From: a virus
IMG/VR virus record: IMGVR_UViG_3300023500_000003
Span: 1 to 58,768 of that record
Direction: 5' to 3' (one strand)
Length of the DNA stretch: 58,768 nt
Under the pieces are notes generated by a model. That model ran no database searches. It worked only from the letters and a program-made list of their open reading frames with translations, and was not told the DNA's origin. This document shows, piece by piece, positions 25,730 through 33,979 of the stretch (its first letter is position 1; each line of letters starts with the position of its first letter). The translations under genes were made by a program, and so were the position numbers.

Positions 25730-26721
25730 CAAGTGACCTGCACCTGGTCTGCACCAAAAATGAAGAGTACAGGTGGGGAGTGTTCAGTGCTATCAAAGAC
25801 GCTGTAGTAAAACACGGCGCCACGAGATTGCTCCTGCTGGGAGATTACACAGATTACAAGGATAGACACCCTGCTGAGCTTTTAAATAAGTTTGTCGCGG
25901 AACTGCGTGGTCTCACGGCTATTGTTGATATTGATGTGCTCTGTGGTAATCATGATTTCACAGTTGACCCGAAAAACGCTTTTCTTAAGTGTGTTGACGA
26001 GATGCAAGCAGTAAGGTGGATCGACACTATCACGGAAGACACTATTGAGGGCATGGACACGCTGTGGTTACCGTTTTCACGTCAGCCCAATTTGGATTGG
26101 AAGGACATCGACTTCTCGAAGTACCAGCTTGTACTTATGCATCAGACAGTAGTGGGGTCAAAAGCGTCTGACTCGTATGAATGCACTAGCGGGCTAGATC
26201 CTGCAGTGTTTTCCGCCCTCAATGGCAAAGTGTTGGCAGGGGACATACACGTCCCGCAGAAGGTAGGGAAAGTGGAGTATATAGGAGCACCTACTCGGTT
26301 ACGCTACGGTGACAGCTACACCCCACGGATCGTACTGCTCGATGGCCAGGAAATTATCACCATTGCAACGGACTGTGCGCTGAAGCATAAGCTAGAAATC
26401 AACTGCGGTGAGGTCCTACCAACCTTCACTAAAGGCGACATGGTTAAGGTAGTAGTTAACCTAACGTCAGTTGACTATGGCGAGTGGGCAGAAGAGAAGA
26501 CACGGATAACTTCTGAATTTGCGAAGCAATGTGTGTATGTAGAATCCATAGCAGCGCGAAGGAAAGTTCGTAGTCGTATAAAGAAAACGACGCAGGGCAT
26601 TACTGTTACATCCTTTACTGACGTACTGAAACGGTACGCAGAGAAGGAACAACTTAGTGAAGAGCTAGTTGACGTAGGAAGAGAAATAGCACTAAACAAG
26701 CAGGAGTCAGCAGATGTATAA
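25714..26721 (+). CDS. SbcD/Mre11/gp47-like nuclease subunit
   Basis: 335 residues. ATG 25714 follows AAGGAG and is preferred to the ATG at 25678. Metallophosphoesterase motifs: SDLHL (7-11), LLLLGDYTDYKDRHP near 45, LCGNHDF near 84, MHQT and GDIHVPQ. Together with the ATPase encoded next it forms the double-strand-end processing nuclease of the gp46/gp47 or SbcCD type, which prepares ends for the recombinase. Confidence 0.9.
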   Translation: MPTIIASDLHLVCTKNEEYRWGVFSAIKDAVVKHGATRLLLLGDYTDYKDRHPAELLNKFVAELRGLTAIVDIDVLCGNHDFTVDPKNAFLKCVDEMQAVRWIDTITEDTIEGMDTLWLPFSRQPNLDWKDIDFSKYQLVLMHQTVVGSKASDSYECTSGLDPAVFSALNGKVLAGDIHVPQKVGKVEYIGAPTRLRYGDSYTPRIVLLDGQEIITIATDCALKHKLEINCGEVLPTFTKGDMVKVVVNLTSVDYGEWAEEKTRITSEFAKQCVYVESIAARRKVRSRIKKTTQGITVTSFTDVLKRYAEKEQLSEELVDVGREIALNKQESADV

Positions 26722-26812
26722 GATAAGTGAATCGTTCCAGTTTTGTTACGGACACAGAGTTTCTAGTGTCACGTGGTCAGAAACACCTAAGACCTCAGCG
26801 GTGTACAGCTAA
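26714..26812 (+). pseudogene. Possible N-terminal remnant of queD-like gene, 32 aa
   Basis: The reading MYKISESFQFCYGHRV resembles the opening of QueD (6-carboxytetrahydropterin synthase), where phage versions have an FCYGHR segment with the first zinc-ligand histidine. The later histidines and catalytic parts are missing. AGGAG precedes the ATG, and the stop abuts the start of the SbcC-like gene (TAATATG), so it may survive as a translated coupler for that gene, which lacks its own ribosome binding site. Confidence 0.4.
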
Positions 26813-26813
26813 T

Positions 26814-28562
26814 ATGAAACTTGTGTCAGTAACATTACAGGGATTTCGGTCATTCCAACAGGAGCAAGTATTCGACTTCACTTCACCTCATGGTGTCAAC
26901 GCGATAACAGGAGTAAATTCTGTAGACAAAGAGTTAGAAGCTAATGGTGCAGGAAAATCTACAATACTTGAAGCTGTGTGCTGGTGTCTGTATGGGAAGA
27001 CAAGTACAGGTGTACGGTCGCCTGCATTACACAACTGGGAAGGTAAGGAGAAGCTGCGGGTAACGGTCCTTGTGATAGTGGGAGGAGAGCAACATGCTAT
27101 ATACAGGTCTTGGTCACCTAACAAGCTAACACTTGATGGGTCTCCTGTAGAACAGGATAAGGTAGACCAAGTGCTACGTCTACACTTAGAAGCTTTCCAA
27201 TTGGTTGTGTACAATAGTCAATTAGGAAACACATTCTTCGATTTGACACCAACAGAGAAGCTTCGAGTTTTCACTGCTGCCCTCAGTCTAGAGAAATGGT
27301 CAACCTACAGCGCAAAGGCTTCTTCGCTGTCTTCATCATACAGAGAAAAGTATTCAATTCTGCAAAATACAGTAACCGCTAGCATCGCAAGGCTTTCCGA
27401 GCTAGAAGACCAATCGTTCCTAAGCGACATGAAGGACTGGGACACGCAGGAGGCCCTTGCCGTGTCAAGGCTCACACTTGACCTCGCTGACATCAAGGAT
27501 CACGCTGCTAGTATAGTTGTAGGAGATCTGCAAACTGCGGTAACGAAAGACGCGTCGAAAGCTGATAGGAAGCTTGCAGACTCCGCAAGCGCAGTAAGCG
27601 ACGTGAAAGCAGACATTCGACATGTGGCACGTGATGCTGCCGCTTTAACAAAAGGCCCTGCAAACTGCAGAACGTGTGGTGCGAAGCTGAAACAGAAGGA
27701 CGTTTCACAGCAGAAAGAGGAGCTCGCTGAAGAACAGCAAGTACTTCAACAGGAGTTGGTCGTAGCTTTGAAGAGCAAGGAAAAGTATGCTGGAAAAGTA
27801 GCAGTAATCAGAGAAGCGAACACTGTGGCACGTGAAGGCGTAGCTGCCCACAATGCTAATGTCTCGGCAAGGGCACGTGAGCTGAAGGAGCTCGAGGCCT
27901 CTGCATACAGAACAGAAACAAGGCTAAACACACGAAGCTCTAATCCATTCACACCAAAGCAGAAAGCACTAGAAGCCCGTCGGGAGGCTGTTGCTAGTAG
28001 CATACAGGAAGCGCAGGAAGACGTAGCAGATATGCAAGTAAACCTGGAAAGCACAGAATACTGGGTGAAAGGGTTCAAGAATATTCAGCTGTTCCTCGTG
28101 GATGAAGCATTGTTACAGCTAGAAGTAGAAGTCAATGCTGCAGTCGAGGCCTTAGGGCTGAAAGGCTGGCGAATCTCCTTTGCAGTAGAACGGGAGACAC
28201 TTTCAAAAACCATCACCAAAGGGTTTTCAGTGCTTATACACAGCCCTCACAATGAGAAACCCGTACCGTGGGAGTCCTGGTCAGGTGGAGAAATGCAACG
28301 ACTCAGACTTGCAGGAAGTTTCGGCGTGTCAAGTCTGCTGGCTTCAAGATTCGGGGCTACAGTAGAAACAGAGTTGTATGACGAACCTACAGCGCACTTA
28401 ACAGAGGGAGGCGTTCTAAGTTTGCTAACGCATTTGAAAGAGCGCGCTATCGACCAGAAGAAATCAATATGGGTGGTGAGTCATATGCAGACTGACTTCG
28501 GCGGATTCACGTCAACTGCGGAGATATCAAAGACTCCCGATGGCTCTAGGGTGCTACAGTGA
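26814..28562 (+). CDS. SbcC/Rad50/gp46-like ATPase
   Basis: 582 residues from ATG 26814. Walker A ANGAGKSTILEA is in the N-terminal quarter, a coiled-coil with a CRTCGAKL zinc hook lies mid-protein, and the signature SGGEMQRLRLA and Walker B ETELYDEPTAHL are near the C-terminus. It is the SMC-like partner of the nuclease encoded just upstream and is as short as T4 gp46. No clear ribosome binding site; coupling through the upstream 32-codon ORF is likely. Confidence 0.9.
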   Translation: MKLVSVTLQGFRSFQQEQVFDFTSPHGVNAITGVNSVDKELEANGAGKSTILEAVCWCLYGKTSTGVRSPALHNWEGKEKLRVTVLVIVGGEQHAIYRSWSPNKLTLDGSPVEQDKVDQVLRLHLEAFQLVVYNSQLGNTFFDLTPTEKLRVFTAALSLEKWSTYSAKASSLSSSYREKYSILQNTVTASIARLSELEDQSFLSDMKDWDTQEALAVSRLTLDLADIKDHAASIVVGDLQTAVTKDASKADRKLADSASAVSDVKADIRHVARDAAALTKGPANCRTCGAKLKQKDVSQQKEELAEEQQVLQQELVVALKSKEKYAGKVAVIREANTVAREGVAAHNANVSARARELKELEASAYRTETRLNTRSSNPFTPKQKALEARREAVASSIQEAQEDVADMQVNLESTEYWVKGFKNIQLFLVDEALLQLEVEVNAAVEALGLKGWRISFAVERETLSKTITKGFSVLIHSPHNEKPVPWESWSGGEMQRLRLAGSFGVSSLLASRFGATVETELYDEPTAHLTEGGVLSLLTHLKERAIDQKKSIWVVSHMQTDFGGFTSTAEISKTPDGSRVLQ

Positions 28563-28786
28563 TCGTGGCCCGTCCAGGAGACCTCGAGGCGCTCGTGGTG
28601 GAGCTTCTGTCCATGCCACTTGGGAGTATGATTGACACAAGGGCAGGAGCAATAACACGAACACACCAGCTGAAGTTCGCGATCACTCCTAACAATAAGA
28701 ATGCTGCACTCTTAGGAACTTTCTTCGAGCAGCAAAAATTCGACATCGAAGATATTTTTCTAGATACAGGAGATTTTGAAGGGTGA
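28559..28786 (+). CDS. Hypothetical protein, 75 aa
   Basis: GTG start overlapping the previous stop by four bases and overlapping the next gene by four. A small mixed alpha/beta protein with a basic central part (RAGAITRTHQLKFAI) and acidic end (DIEDIFLDTGDF). Function unknown; it lies in the operon leading to the beta-prime homologue. Confidence 0.55.
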   Translation: MIVARPGDLEALVVELLSMPLGSMIDTRAGAITRTHQLKFAITPNNKNAALLGTFFEQQKFDIEDIFLDTGDFEG

Positions 28787-29700
28787 GGCGGCGTCCGGCA
28801 TTTCATAGCAATATCGCGTCTCCCGACAACAACAGAAGATTTGAAATACTCAGCATCCAGGCTGCAGCCACAGGCGACGTGGAGCAGCTTCTCCGCTGTA
28901 TCCGTGGCTTTGGTTACACCTCTGAAAAACTAGATATCGCGACGATGAAGTACATGGAGAGACTCCTGTCAAAACAGGAGATGGGCAACCACCTTACATG
29001 TTTGCGAGATCTGGGATATGCAGGCATGCGCAAGGTCACACCTAAACAGAGAAGTGACATCGCGTATCACTCGTCAGAAGTCGATGATGCTTTGGATTAC
29101 TGGGACTGTATGAAAACTAAGAACGCAGAACTTTCAACTGCGCTAGAAATACTTAGCATGACCTTAGTGATGGCTCCAAAGCTGCTGAAGAAATACTTAG
29201 CATCAGAGGCTTGCTCAGTTTCAAAGCTGGTGGTGTACGTATACGTTAAGAATACTATGAGGAGGAACAGGGAAATGACCGTAGGTCCCACAGAGACCAG
29301 GAAAGCACAAATGCTGCAAGCACTATGCACGAAGGAACCACTGCTTGCGGCCTTACTACTAGAAACAAAGAACGTGGCTACTTTCATGTTGTTTTGTTCC
29401 ATGTTTTCTAAAAAGACTATCGAGTTCCCAGACGTAGCAGACGTTGAAAAGCTCATCACAGCGGGTGCCACAAAGAGCCCAACAAAGCCAGCAATGCGCT
29501 ACCTTGCAGCAGCTAACAAGATCGAGGAGGGTGCAGAGGGACGGCCCATGATTTTGGAGACGTTCATACGGACGTCAGTTGAAGCGTTGGTAACAATGCA
29601 GGCGGCAACAGGGGACGCCATTGCGAGCAAGGTCGCTGACGCAACACTTGCCGAGCTACTTACAATTTACAGGGCTACAACAAAAGCGGGTACTATGTAA
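28783..29700 (+). CDS. Unknown 305-aa protein upstream of beta-prime
   Basis: GTG start overlapping the upstream gene; its stop overlaps the beta-prime start by one base (TAATG), so the two are translationally coupled. Mostly helical. I see none of the conserved beta-subunit segments, so it is not an obvious RpoB, and it has no recognised domain. Tight coupling makes it a candidate partner or assembly factor of the polymerase subunit; this is inference from position only. Confidence 0.6.
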   Translation: MRRRPAFHSNIASPDNNRRFEILSIQAAATGDVEQLLRCIRGFGYTSEKLDIATMKYMERLLSKQEMGNHLTCLRDLGYAGMRKVTPKQRSDIAYHSSEVDDALDYWDCMKTKNAELSTALEILSMTLVMAPKLLKKYLASEACSVSKLVVYVYVKNTMRRNREMTVGPTETRKAQMLQALCTKEPLLAALLLETKNVATFMLFCSMFSKKTIEFPDVADVEKLITAGATKSPTKPAMRYLAAANKIEEGAEGRPMILETFIRTSVEALVTMQAATGDAIASKVADATLAELLTIYRATTKAGTM

Positions 29701-32483
29701 TGCGGATGCTGCTGAAGATAATGACAGCTGAGAGTGTTAGGAGAAAGTCGTGCGGAGAAGTGACTGAGGTCAACGCGTACAAAGGATCTGTTCCTAGGGT
29801 AGGCGGTCTTTCATGCTTGCGGATCTTTGGGGCGACTGTGTCGTACAAGTGTGGGTGTGGTGCACTGGAGGGTGTGCACTACTTAGGGAACATCTGCGAT
29901 CACTGCGGTGTTGAAATAGCGCACAACTCGGTAAGAAGAAAAAGGTGGGGACATATCAACCTACCGATACACGTACTGCAGCCGATCTTGCTTGAACCTT
30001 TAGCTAGGGCACTGAAATTGTCACCAGCAGCTTTGAAAAAGATAGCTGTAGGGAAGGCGCGATTTTCGTTAGTAGATGGCCCTATACCAACAAGTATCGG
30101 AGGCATTCGAATTGTGCTTGATCGTGAAGGTGAAGGAACAGGCCCTGTAGATTTGCGAAGTCTGCTTGAGAAGGTAGAGTGGGAAAACCTTGAGTCGCAA
30201 ATCACGCCGGATATTGCGAAGTGTCTCTTCACGAACTGCGTGGGTGTGCTCCCTGCTGACCTCAGACCCGATTCGACTCCTAACAACGACGCCATAGAGC
30301 TTGACGCTATAACACACAAATACGTGTCAGTATTGAATGTGACTAGGGCCTACACCTCTTTGCACAGAGTGGCACCCTTTGTTCCTAAAATCTTAAAGGA
30401 GCTAGCCTTCGGGAGGATACAGGAAGCTGTTCTAAATCTAGTGTTAGGCAGAGGTACCAGTGTTGCACAGGAGGACCCAGGACTGCTTGACTTGCTAACA
30501 GGAAAATCAGGAATGCTCCGAAAAACTGCTCTTGGCAAACGTGTGGATTTCAGTGGCAGGACTGTACTAGGTGGTGCTCCCACGTCAGCTGTAGACCTGA
30601 TGCAACTGCCACGGCACATGGGTAGAGAGCTGTTCAAGCCTTTCATACTTCGTGAACTTGTAGGACAGCAGGGTTTCTCCTATAGAGAATCCTTGCAACT
30701 GTGGAAAGCAGACGCACAAGAAGCGCGTGTTGCGCTGGAGTCAGTAGCAACCTACAGGCGCGTGTTTGTCAACAGAAACCCTTCCCTTCATAAAGCAAGC
30801 GTTGTAGGACTTCGTGTTGAGATAACCGAGGATCTCTGTATGCACTTGCCACATTACGTGTACGCGGGTTTAGCTGCTGATGCTGACGGCGACACCCTCG
30901 CGATACACGTACCAATGTCTGAGGAAGCAATGCAGGAAACACAAACCTTGTTAGCGCCTGAGTACAACCTTCGAACACAAGCAGCAAAGGACCCTGCATA
31001 CGTACCTAGCCATGAATCACTTGGAGGACTGTACCACGCAACAAGCATCCAAGGGAAACCTGGTCCCAGTGTTTACAGAAGTATTGGAGAGCTTGAGATT
31101 CTATTGGACGCAGGAAAGATCAAGTCAAACACAGCTATAACGTGGAAAGAGATCGGGAAGTCTGCTGTTACTACAACCTTGGGGCGGCTAACAATCGCAG
31201 AAATGTGTGGACCGAAGGTGACTTGTGTTCTGGACAAGCAGAGCGTGAAAGAGTACGTGGATTTGATGGTAGAGTCTCTTGATCCGAAACAAGTACTTAT
31301 CGGGCTGCAGAAGCTGCAGGATTACGGCTACGCGGTAGTAACGAAGGCGGGAGTATCAATCGCCCTGCAAGACCTGAAACCACCTGCGAGCAGGGAGGAA
31401 GTATTCAGCAAAGCTAGGATCGCTGCTGAGGGGGCAAGCGTTGATGAGTTACACAGTATCTGGGAGGAAGCAATCGCCAAGGTCTACGCATCGTGGCAAG
31501 CTGAAGGCGGTGATGACCCATCGCATCCTGCGCACTTCTTTAATATCGCAGCAGGAAGATTGTCCGACATCCAAGTACGTCAGCTGATGGTGGCTAAAGG
31601 GCTACAAGCGAACTACAAAGAGGAGCTGCTCAACTTCGTGATAGAAGGATGCCTGAGTGAAGGGCTGTCAATACCTGATTATCTAAGATCCATGTCAGGG
31701 TCGAGGGCCTCACATATTGCTAAAATTGACGCTACACCGAAATCAGGATACATAGCCAGGAAACTTGTCCACATCGGCAGAGACCTGTACATCACAGGAT
31801 TCGACTGTGGGACTACAAACACATTGGATGTTAAAGAGGGGTATGGGAGGTACGACAGCTGTGGTATACAGATAACCACACACGGTAAAGCAAGTGTGAG
31901 GTCGCCTATCTTCTGTGAGGAAGGACAGGGTGTTTGCATCAAGTGTTACGGTGCTATTGGGAAGCTCCACCTTCTCCCTGTGCTGCATGAGCCTGTAGGC
32001 ATCTGCGCGGGGCAGTCCTTCTCTGAGCGTGCTACACAGAAGTCTTTGCAGAAAAAGCACTCAGGCGGCGCAGCTGGGGCAGAATCAGGGATCAATGCGA
32101 TGGATCACGCAGTTGAGCTGCAGGTCAAGTACAAGCACCTAAAGCTAGGAGAATGGTGTGACAATGCAAAAGAACTGTATTCTGTATTTTCAGCAATCGT
32201 AGGAACGTCAGTGGCTTCACAGCATAGTGAGACCCTTGTGCTTGGCATGAGCGCGTTGAGCCTCCAGGGTGACGAGTACGTGTACTGGGAGAAGTTCCCA
32301 GAAGGTAGGCAACTCCTGGGGGCTACATCTTTGATGCGCAGACACCCTTCATGGCTCCGTTCTATAGGATTTGGGTACGTTAAGGAGAAGTTGATATCAA
32401 CAGTGCTACAAGGGAAGACAACGCAGGAAGTGCCAGGGGAGTATATCTTCACAGGACTTCTCGACGTGGTGAGGGTGGAGTGA
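29700..32483 (+). CDS. RNA polymerase beta-prime subunit homologue
   Basis: 927 residues (E. coli RpoC has 1407). In order: SCGEV and the zinc ribbon C51, C53, C66, C69; ALGKRVDFSGRTVL (RpoC GKRVDYSGRSVI); RHMGRELFKPFI; VNRNPSLHK; catalytic AADADGD with D394, D396, D398 (RpoC NADFDGD); bridge-helix region AGRLSDIQVRQLMVAKGLQ; EGLSIPDYLRSMSGSRAS; SGYIARKLV; second zinc site C703, C739, C746, C749; and trigger-loop segment EPVGICAGQSFSERATQKSLQKK (as two parts around residues 766-788). All catalytic aspartates remain. Parts of the large bacterial insertions and C-terminus are absent. No beta subunit is visible in this window. Confidence 0.92.
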   Translation: MRMLLKIMTAESVRRKSCGEVTEVNAYKGSVPRVGGLSCLRIFGATVSYKCGCGALEGVHYLGNICDHCGVEIAHNSVRRKRWGHINLPIHVLQPILLEPLARALKLSPAALKKIAVGKARFSLVDGPIPTSIGGIRIVLDREGEGTGPVDLRSLLEKVEWENLESQITPDIAKCLFTNCVGVLPADLRPDSTPNNDAIELDAITHKYVSVLNVTRAYTSLHRVAPFVPKILKELAFGRIQEAVLNLVLGRGTSVAQEDPGLLDLLTGKSGMLRKTALGKRVDFSGRTVLGGAPTSAVDLMQLPRHMGRELFKPFILRELVGQQGFSYRESLQLWKADAQEARVALESVATYRRVFVNRNPSLHKASVVGLRVEITEDLCMHLPHYVYAGLAADADGDTLAIHVPMSEEAMQETQTLLAPEYNLRTQAAKDPAYVPSHESLGGLYHATSIQGKPGPSVYRSIGELEILLDAGKIKSNTAITWKEIGKSAVTTTLGRLTIAEMCGPKVTCVLDKQSVKEYVDLMVESLDPKQVLIGLQKLQDYGYAVVTKAGVSIALQDLKPPASREEVFSKARIAAEGASVDELHSIWEEAIAKVYASWQAEGGDDPSHPAHFFNIAAGRLSDIQVRQLMVAKGLQANYKEELLNFVIEGCLSEGLSIPDYLRSMSGSRASHIAKIDATPKSGYIARKLVHIGRDLYITGFDCGTTNTLDVKEGYGRYDSCGIQITTHGKASVRSPIFCEEGQGVCIKCYGAIGKLHLLPVLHEPVGICAGQSFSERATQKSLQKKHSGGAAGAESGINAMDHAVELQVKYKHLKLGEWCDNAKELYSVFSAIVGTSVASQHSETLVLGMSALSLQGDEYVYWEKFPEGRQLLGATSLMRRHPSWLRSIGFGYVKEKLISTVLQGKTTQEVPGEYIFTGLLDVVRVE

Positions 32484-32665
32484 TGGATCAATGGTCCCCG
32501 TATATACTAACAAAACTATGCCAGCAGCTAGACCTAAGCAGAGCAAAAACGCACTCGCTACTTGAGATGAAGACCACAGCAACAAAGGATCCACGTGGCG
32601 ATAGCGCAGTTAGCGCACCCTCCGTGGGCACAGGGAGGGTATTTTGGCTGCAAAAGAAAAAATGA
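32483..32665 (+). CDS. Hypothetical protein, 60 aa
   Basis: ATG 32483 overlaps the last base of the beta-prime stop (GTGATG), with an alternative GTG at 32480. Serine/threonine- and lysine-rich; helical start (PYILTKLCQQLDLSRAKTH). Its 3' half contains a hairpin that covers the ribosome binding site of the next gene. Function unknown. Confidence 0.5.
   Translation: MDQWSPYILTKLCQQLDLSRAKTHSLLEMKTTATKDPRGDSAVSAPSVGTGRVFWLQKKK
32617..32640 (+). promoter_or_regulatory. Hairpin masking the next ribosome binding site
   Basis: ACCCTCC (32617-32623) is complementary to GGAGGGT (32634-32640), which is the ribosome binding site for the TTG start at 32644. Ribosomes translating the 60-codon gene would open the stem, giving translational coupling. 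TTTT after the stem also permits a terminator reading. Confidence 0.5.
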
Positions 32666-33318
32666 TAATAAGGAAAGGGACTATGGTGCTTGACATGCGT
32701 TCTCCTTTTTCCGGTAAATTGATAGGAAACGCCGAACGTTCAGCGGCCTTACGGCGGCGCGTAGCACCTGCTGCTGTTGACCCTTTGATCAAAGTGGCTG
32801 ATGGTGTGTACTACGGGCTGAAGCCACTCAGGCACGTGTACACTATTTACAGCACGTCACTGCCTTGGCAGCAAGGAAACGTAGAGTGGCATGACCTGCT
32901 AGAACACGTGTACAGGGAGGAGTCTTCCTTTCTTAGACGCAGGACACTCACACCCTTACAATTGCTAAGTGCTCCCTACGATGTGTTGATATCAGACATG
33001 GAATGGGCGAGTGAAGTGGAAGGTGTAGAGTTCCACCCAATGCCTGAATTGCATGTTACAGAATTCAAGGGACTCCCTCACAAGTATGCGCCTCTAGACC
33101 CAGTACTAGCCTTTCATAAGTCTTTACCACTGCACATACTTCCAGCAGCTGTGTGGCCTTTCATTTCAAAAGTATCAGGCGATCTGCCGTATGTTAAGAA
33201 AGGGGCATCAGTTCTCATAGCCACACTCAGCGCACAATGTGTTGCTGCTTGGATAGCAACACAGTACCCAATTTCGTTGCCTGTAGTGATGCATGCAACA
33301 GCCTTACAAAGGAGTTGA
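32644..33318 (+). CDS. Unknown 224-aa protein downstream of beta-prime
   Basis: TTG start at 32644 behind GGGAGGG, with ATG 32662 as alternative. Proline- and histidine-containing with several hydrophobic strands near the C-terminus (SVLIATLSAQCVAAWIATQ). No family recognised; no RpoB, omega or sigma signature seen. It ends the transcription-related gene block. Confidence 0.6.
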   Translation: MAAKEKMIIRKGTMVLDMRSPFSGKLIGNAERSAALRRRVAPAAVDPLIKVADGVYYGLKPLRHVYTIYSTSLPWQQGNVEWHDLLEHVYREESSFLRRRTLTPLQLLSAPYDVLISDMEWASEVEGVEFHPMPELHVTEFKGLPHKYAPLDPVLAFHKSLPLHILPAAVWPFISKVSGDLPYVKKGASVLIATLSAQCVAAWIATQYPISLPVVMHATALQRS

Positions 33319-33356
33319 ATTTTTGAAAAAATAGTCGTATTGCATCAATCTATGAA

Positions 33357-33379
33357 GAATCGCTCCTTGGCCAGTATGT
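33357..33379 (+). promoter_or_regulatory. GTATGT promoter-like motif, strong copy
   Basis: GAATCGCTCCTTGGCCA precedes GTATGT (33374-33379). It lies 31 bases before a short leader ORF that opens a string of small genes. Confidence 0.55.
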
Positions 33380-33410
33380 TAGCTGTGCAGTCAGAAAAGG
33401 AGGAACAATT

Positions 33411-33440
33411 ATGGAAGACATTGTCGAGAGCAACATATGA
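33411..33440 (+). CDS. Nine-residue leader ORF
   Basis: A strong AAGGAGG precedes ATG 33411; the ORF codes only nine residues and its stop overlaps the next start (ATATGA). It probably serves to deliver ribosomes to the next gene, which has no ribosome binding site of its own. Confidence 0.4.
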   Translation: MEDIVESNI

Positions 33441-33688
33441 AGGTCGTGGAAGAATACTCCACGGCCTTATATTTGTATGTATGCTACGAAGAAGTCATGG
33501 AGGACAACATTAAGCTCTTCCATGAAGTAGTGCTTGGCAACGGTAGGGTAGTAAACATGGACTGGTCGCCTTACCGCATACCAACACAGGAAGAAGTGGC
33601 ACAATGGTTCAAGTTGGGCATGCCTAAACGTGTAGGTATTGCTCCATTGAACAGCGTTGAGTTAGCAAACATGGGAAGCAAGACATGA
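33437..33688 (+). CDS. Hypothetical protein, 83 aa
   Basis: Coupled to the nine-codon leader. Helical start with YLYVCYEEVMED, then strand-turn segments. Function unknown. It overlaps the following gene by ATGA. Confidence 0.55.
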   Translation: MKVVEEYSTALYLYVCYEEVMEDNIKLFHEVVLGNGRVVNMDWSPYRIPTQEEVAQWFKLGMPKRVGIAPLNSVELANMGSKT

Positions 33689-33843
33689 ACGTTTGCATAG
33701 GCGTGCACGGGGAAGTGTGCGGTGAGCCCACAACCAGCCAGACACTACTTTGTGACAAGTGCTACAAGGAGCACAAGAACACGAGTGCGCGTACAAAGAA
33801 AAAAGGAGGTAGTCATGCAAGAAATCAAATTGCTAGGAGCTAG
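33685..33843 (+). CDS. Small zinc-ribbon-like protein, 52 aa
   Basis: C4 and C12, then CDKC at 23-26, form a probable zinc ribbon, followed by a lysine/arginine tail suited to nucleic acid binding. Its 3' end overlaps the start of the next gene, whose AAGGAGG lies within it. Confidence 0.5.
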   Translation: MNVCIGVHGEVCGEPTTSQTLLCDKCYKEHKNTSARTKKKGGSHARNQIARS

Positions 33844-33979
33844 GACATTTACGCTAGACAGCATACTATTTACACGGCTCCGCATCGAGTGCAACAACAA
33901 GAGATCGTTCGTCACATTTACAACAGGAGCGTGCCCTGCGCTGTACGCAAAATTAACACTATACAGGAGCACAATATGA
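33815..33979 (+). CDS. Hypothetical protein, 54 aa
   Basis: AAGGAGG before ATG 33815 decides the start. Strand-rich (TFTLDSILFTRLRIEC, then SFVTFTTGAC). Overlaps the start of the exported protein by four bases (ATATGA). Function unknown. Confidence 0.55.
   Translation: MQEIKLLGARTFTLDSILFTRLRIECNNKRSFVTFTTGACPALYAKLTLYRSTI

Noticed and set aside
28783-29700. RNA polymerase beta subunit upstream of beta-prime
   Set aside because: The 305-aa protein is far too short for beta and has none of its conserved C-terminal segments.
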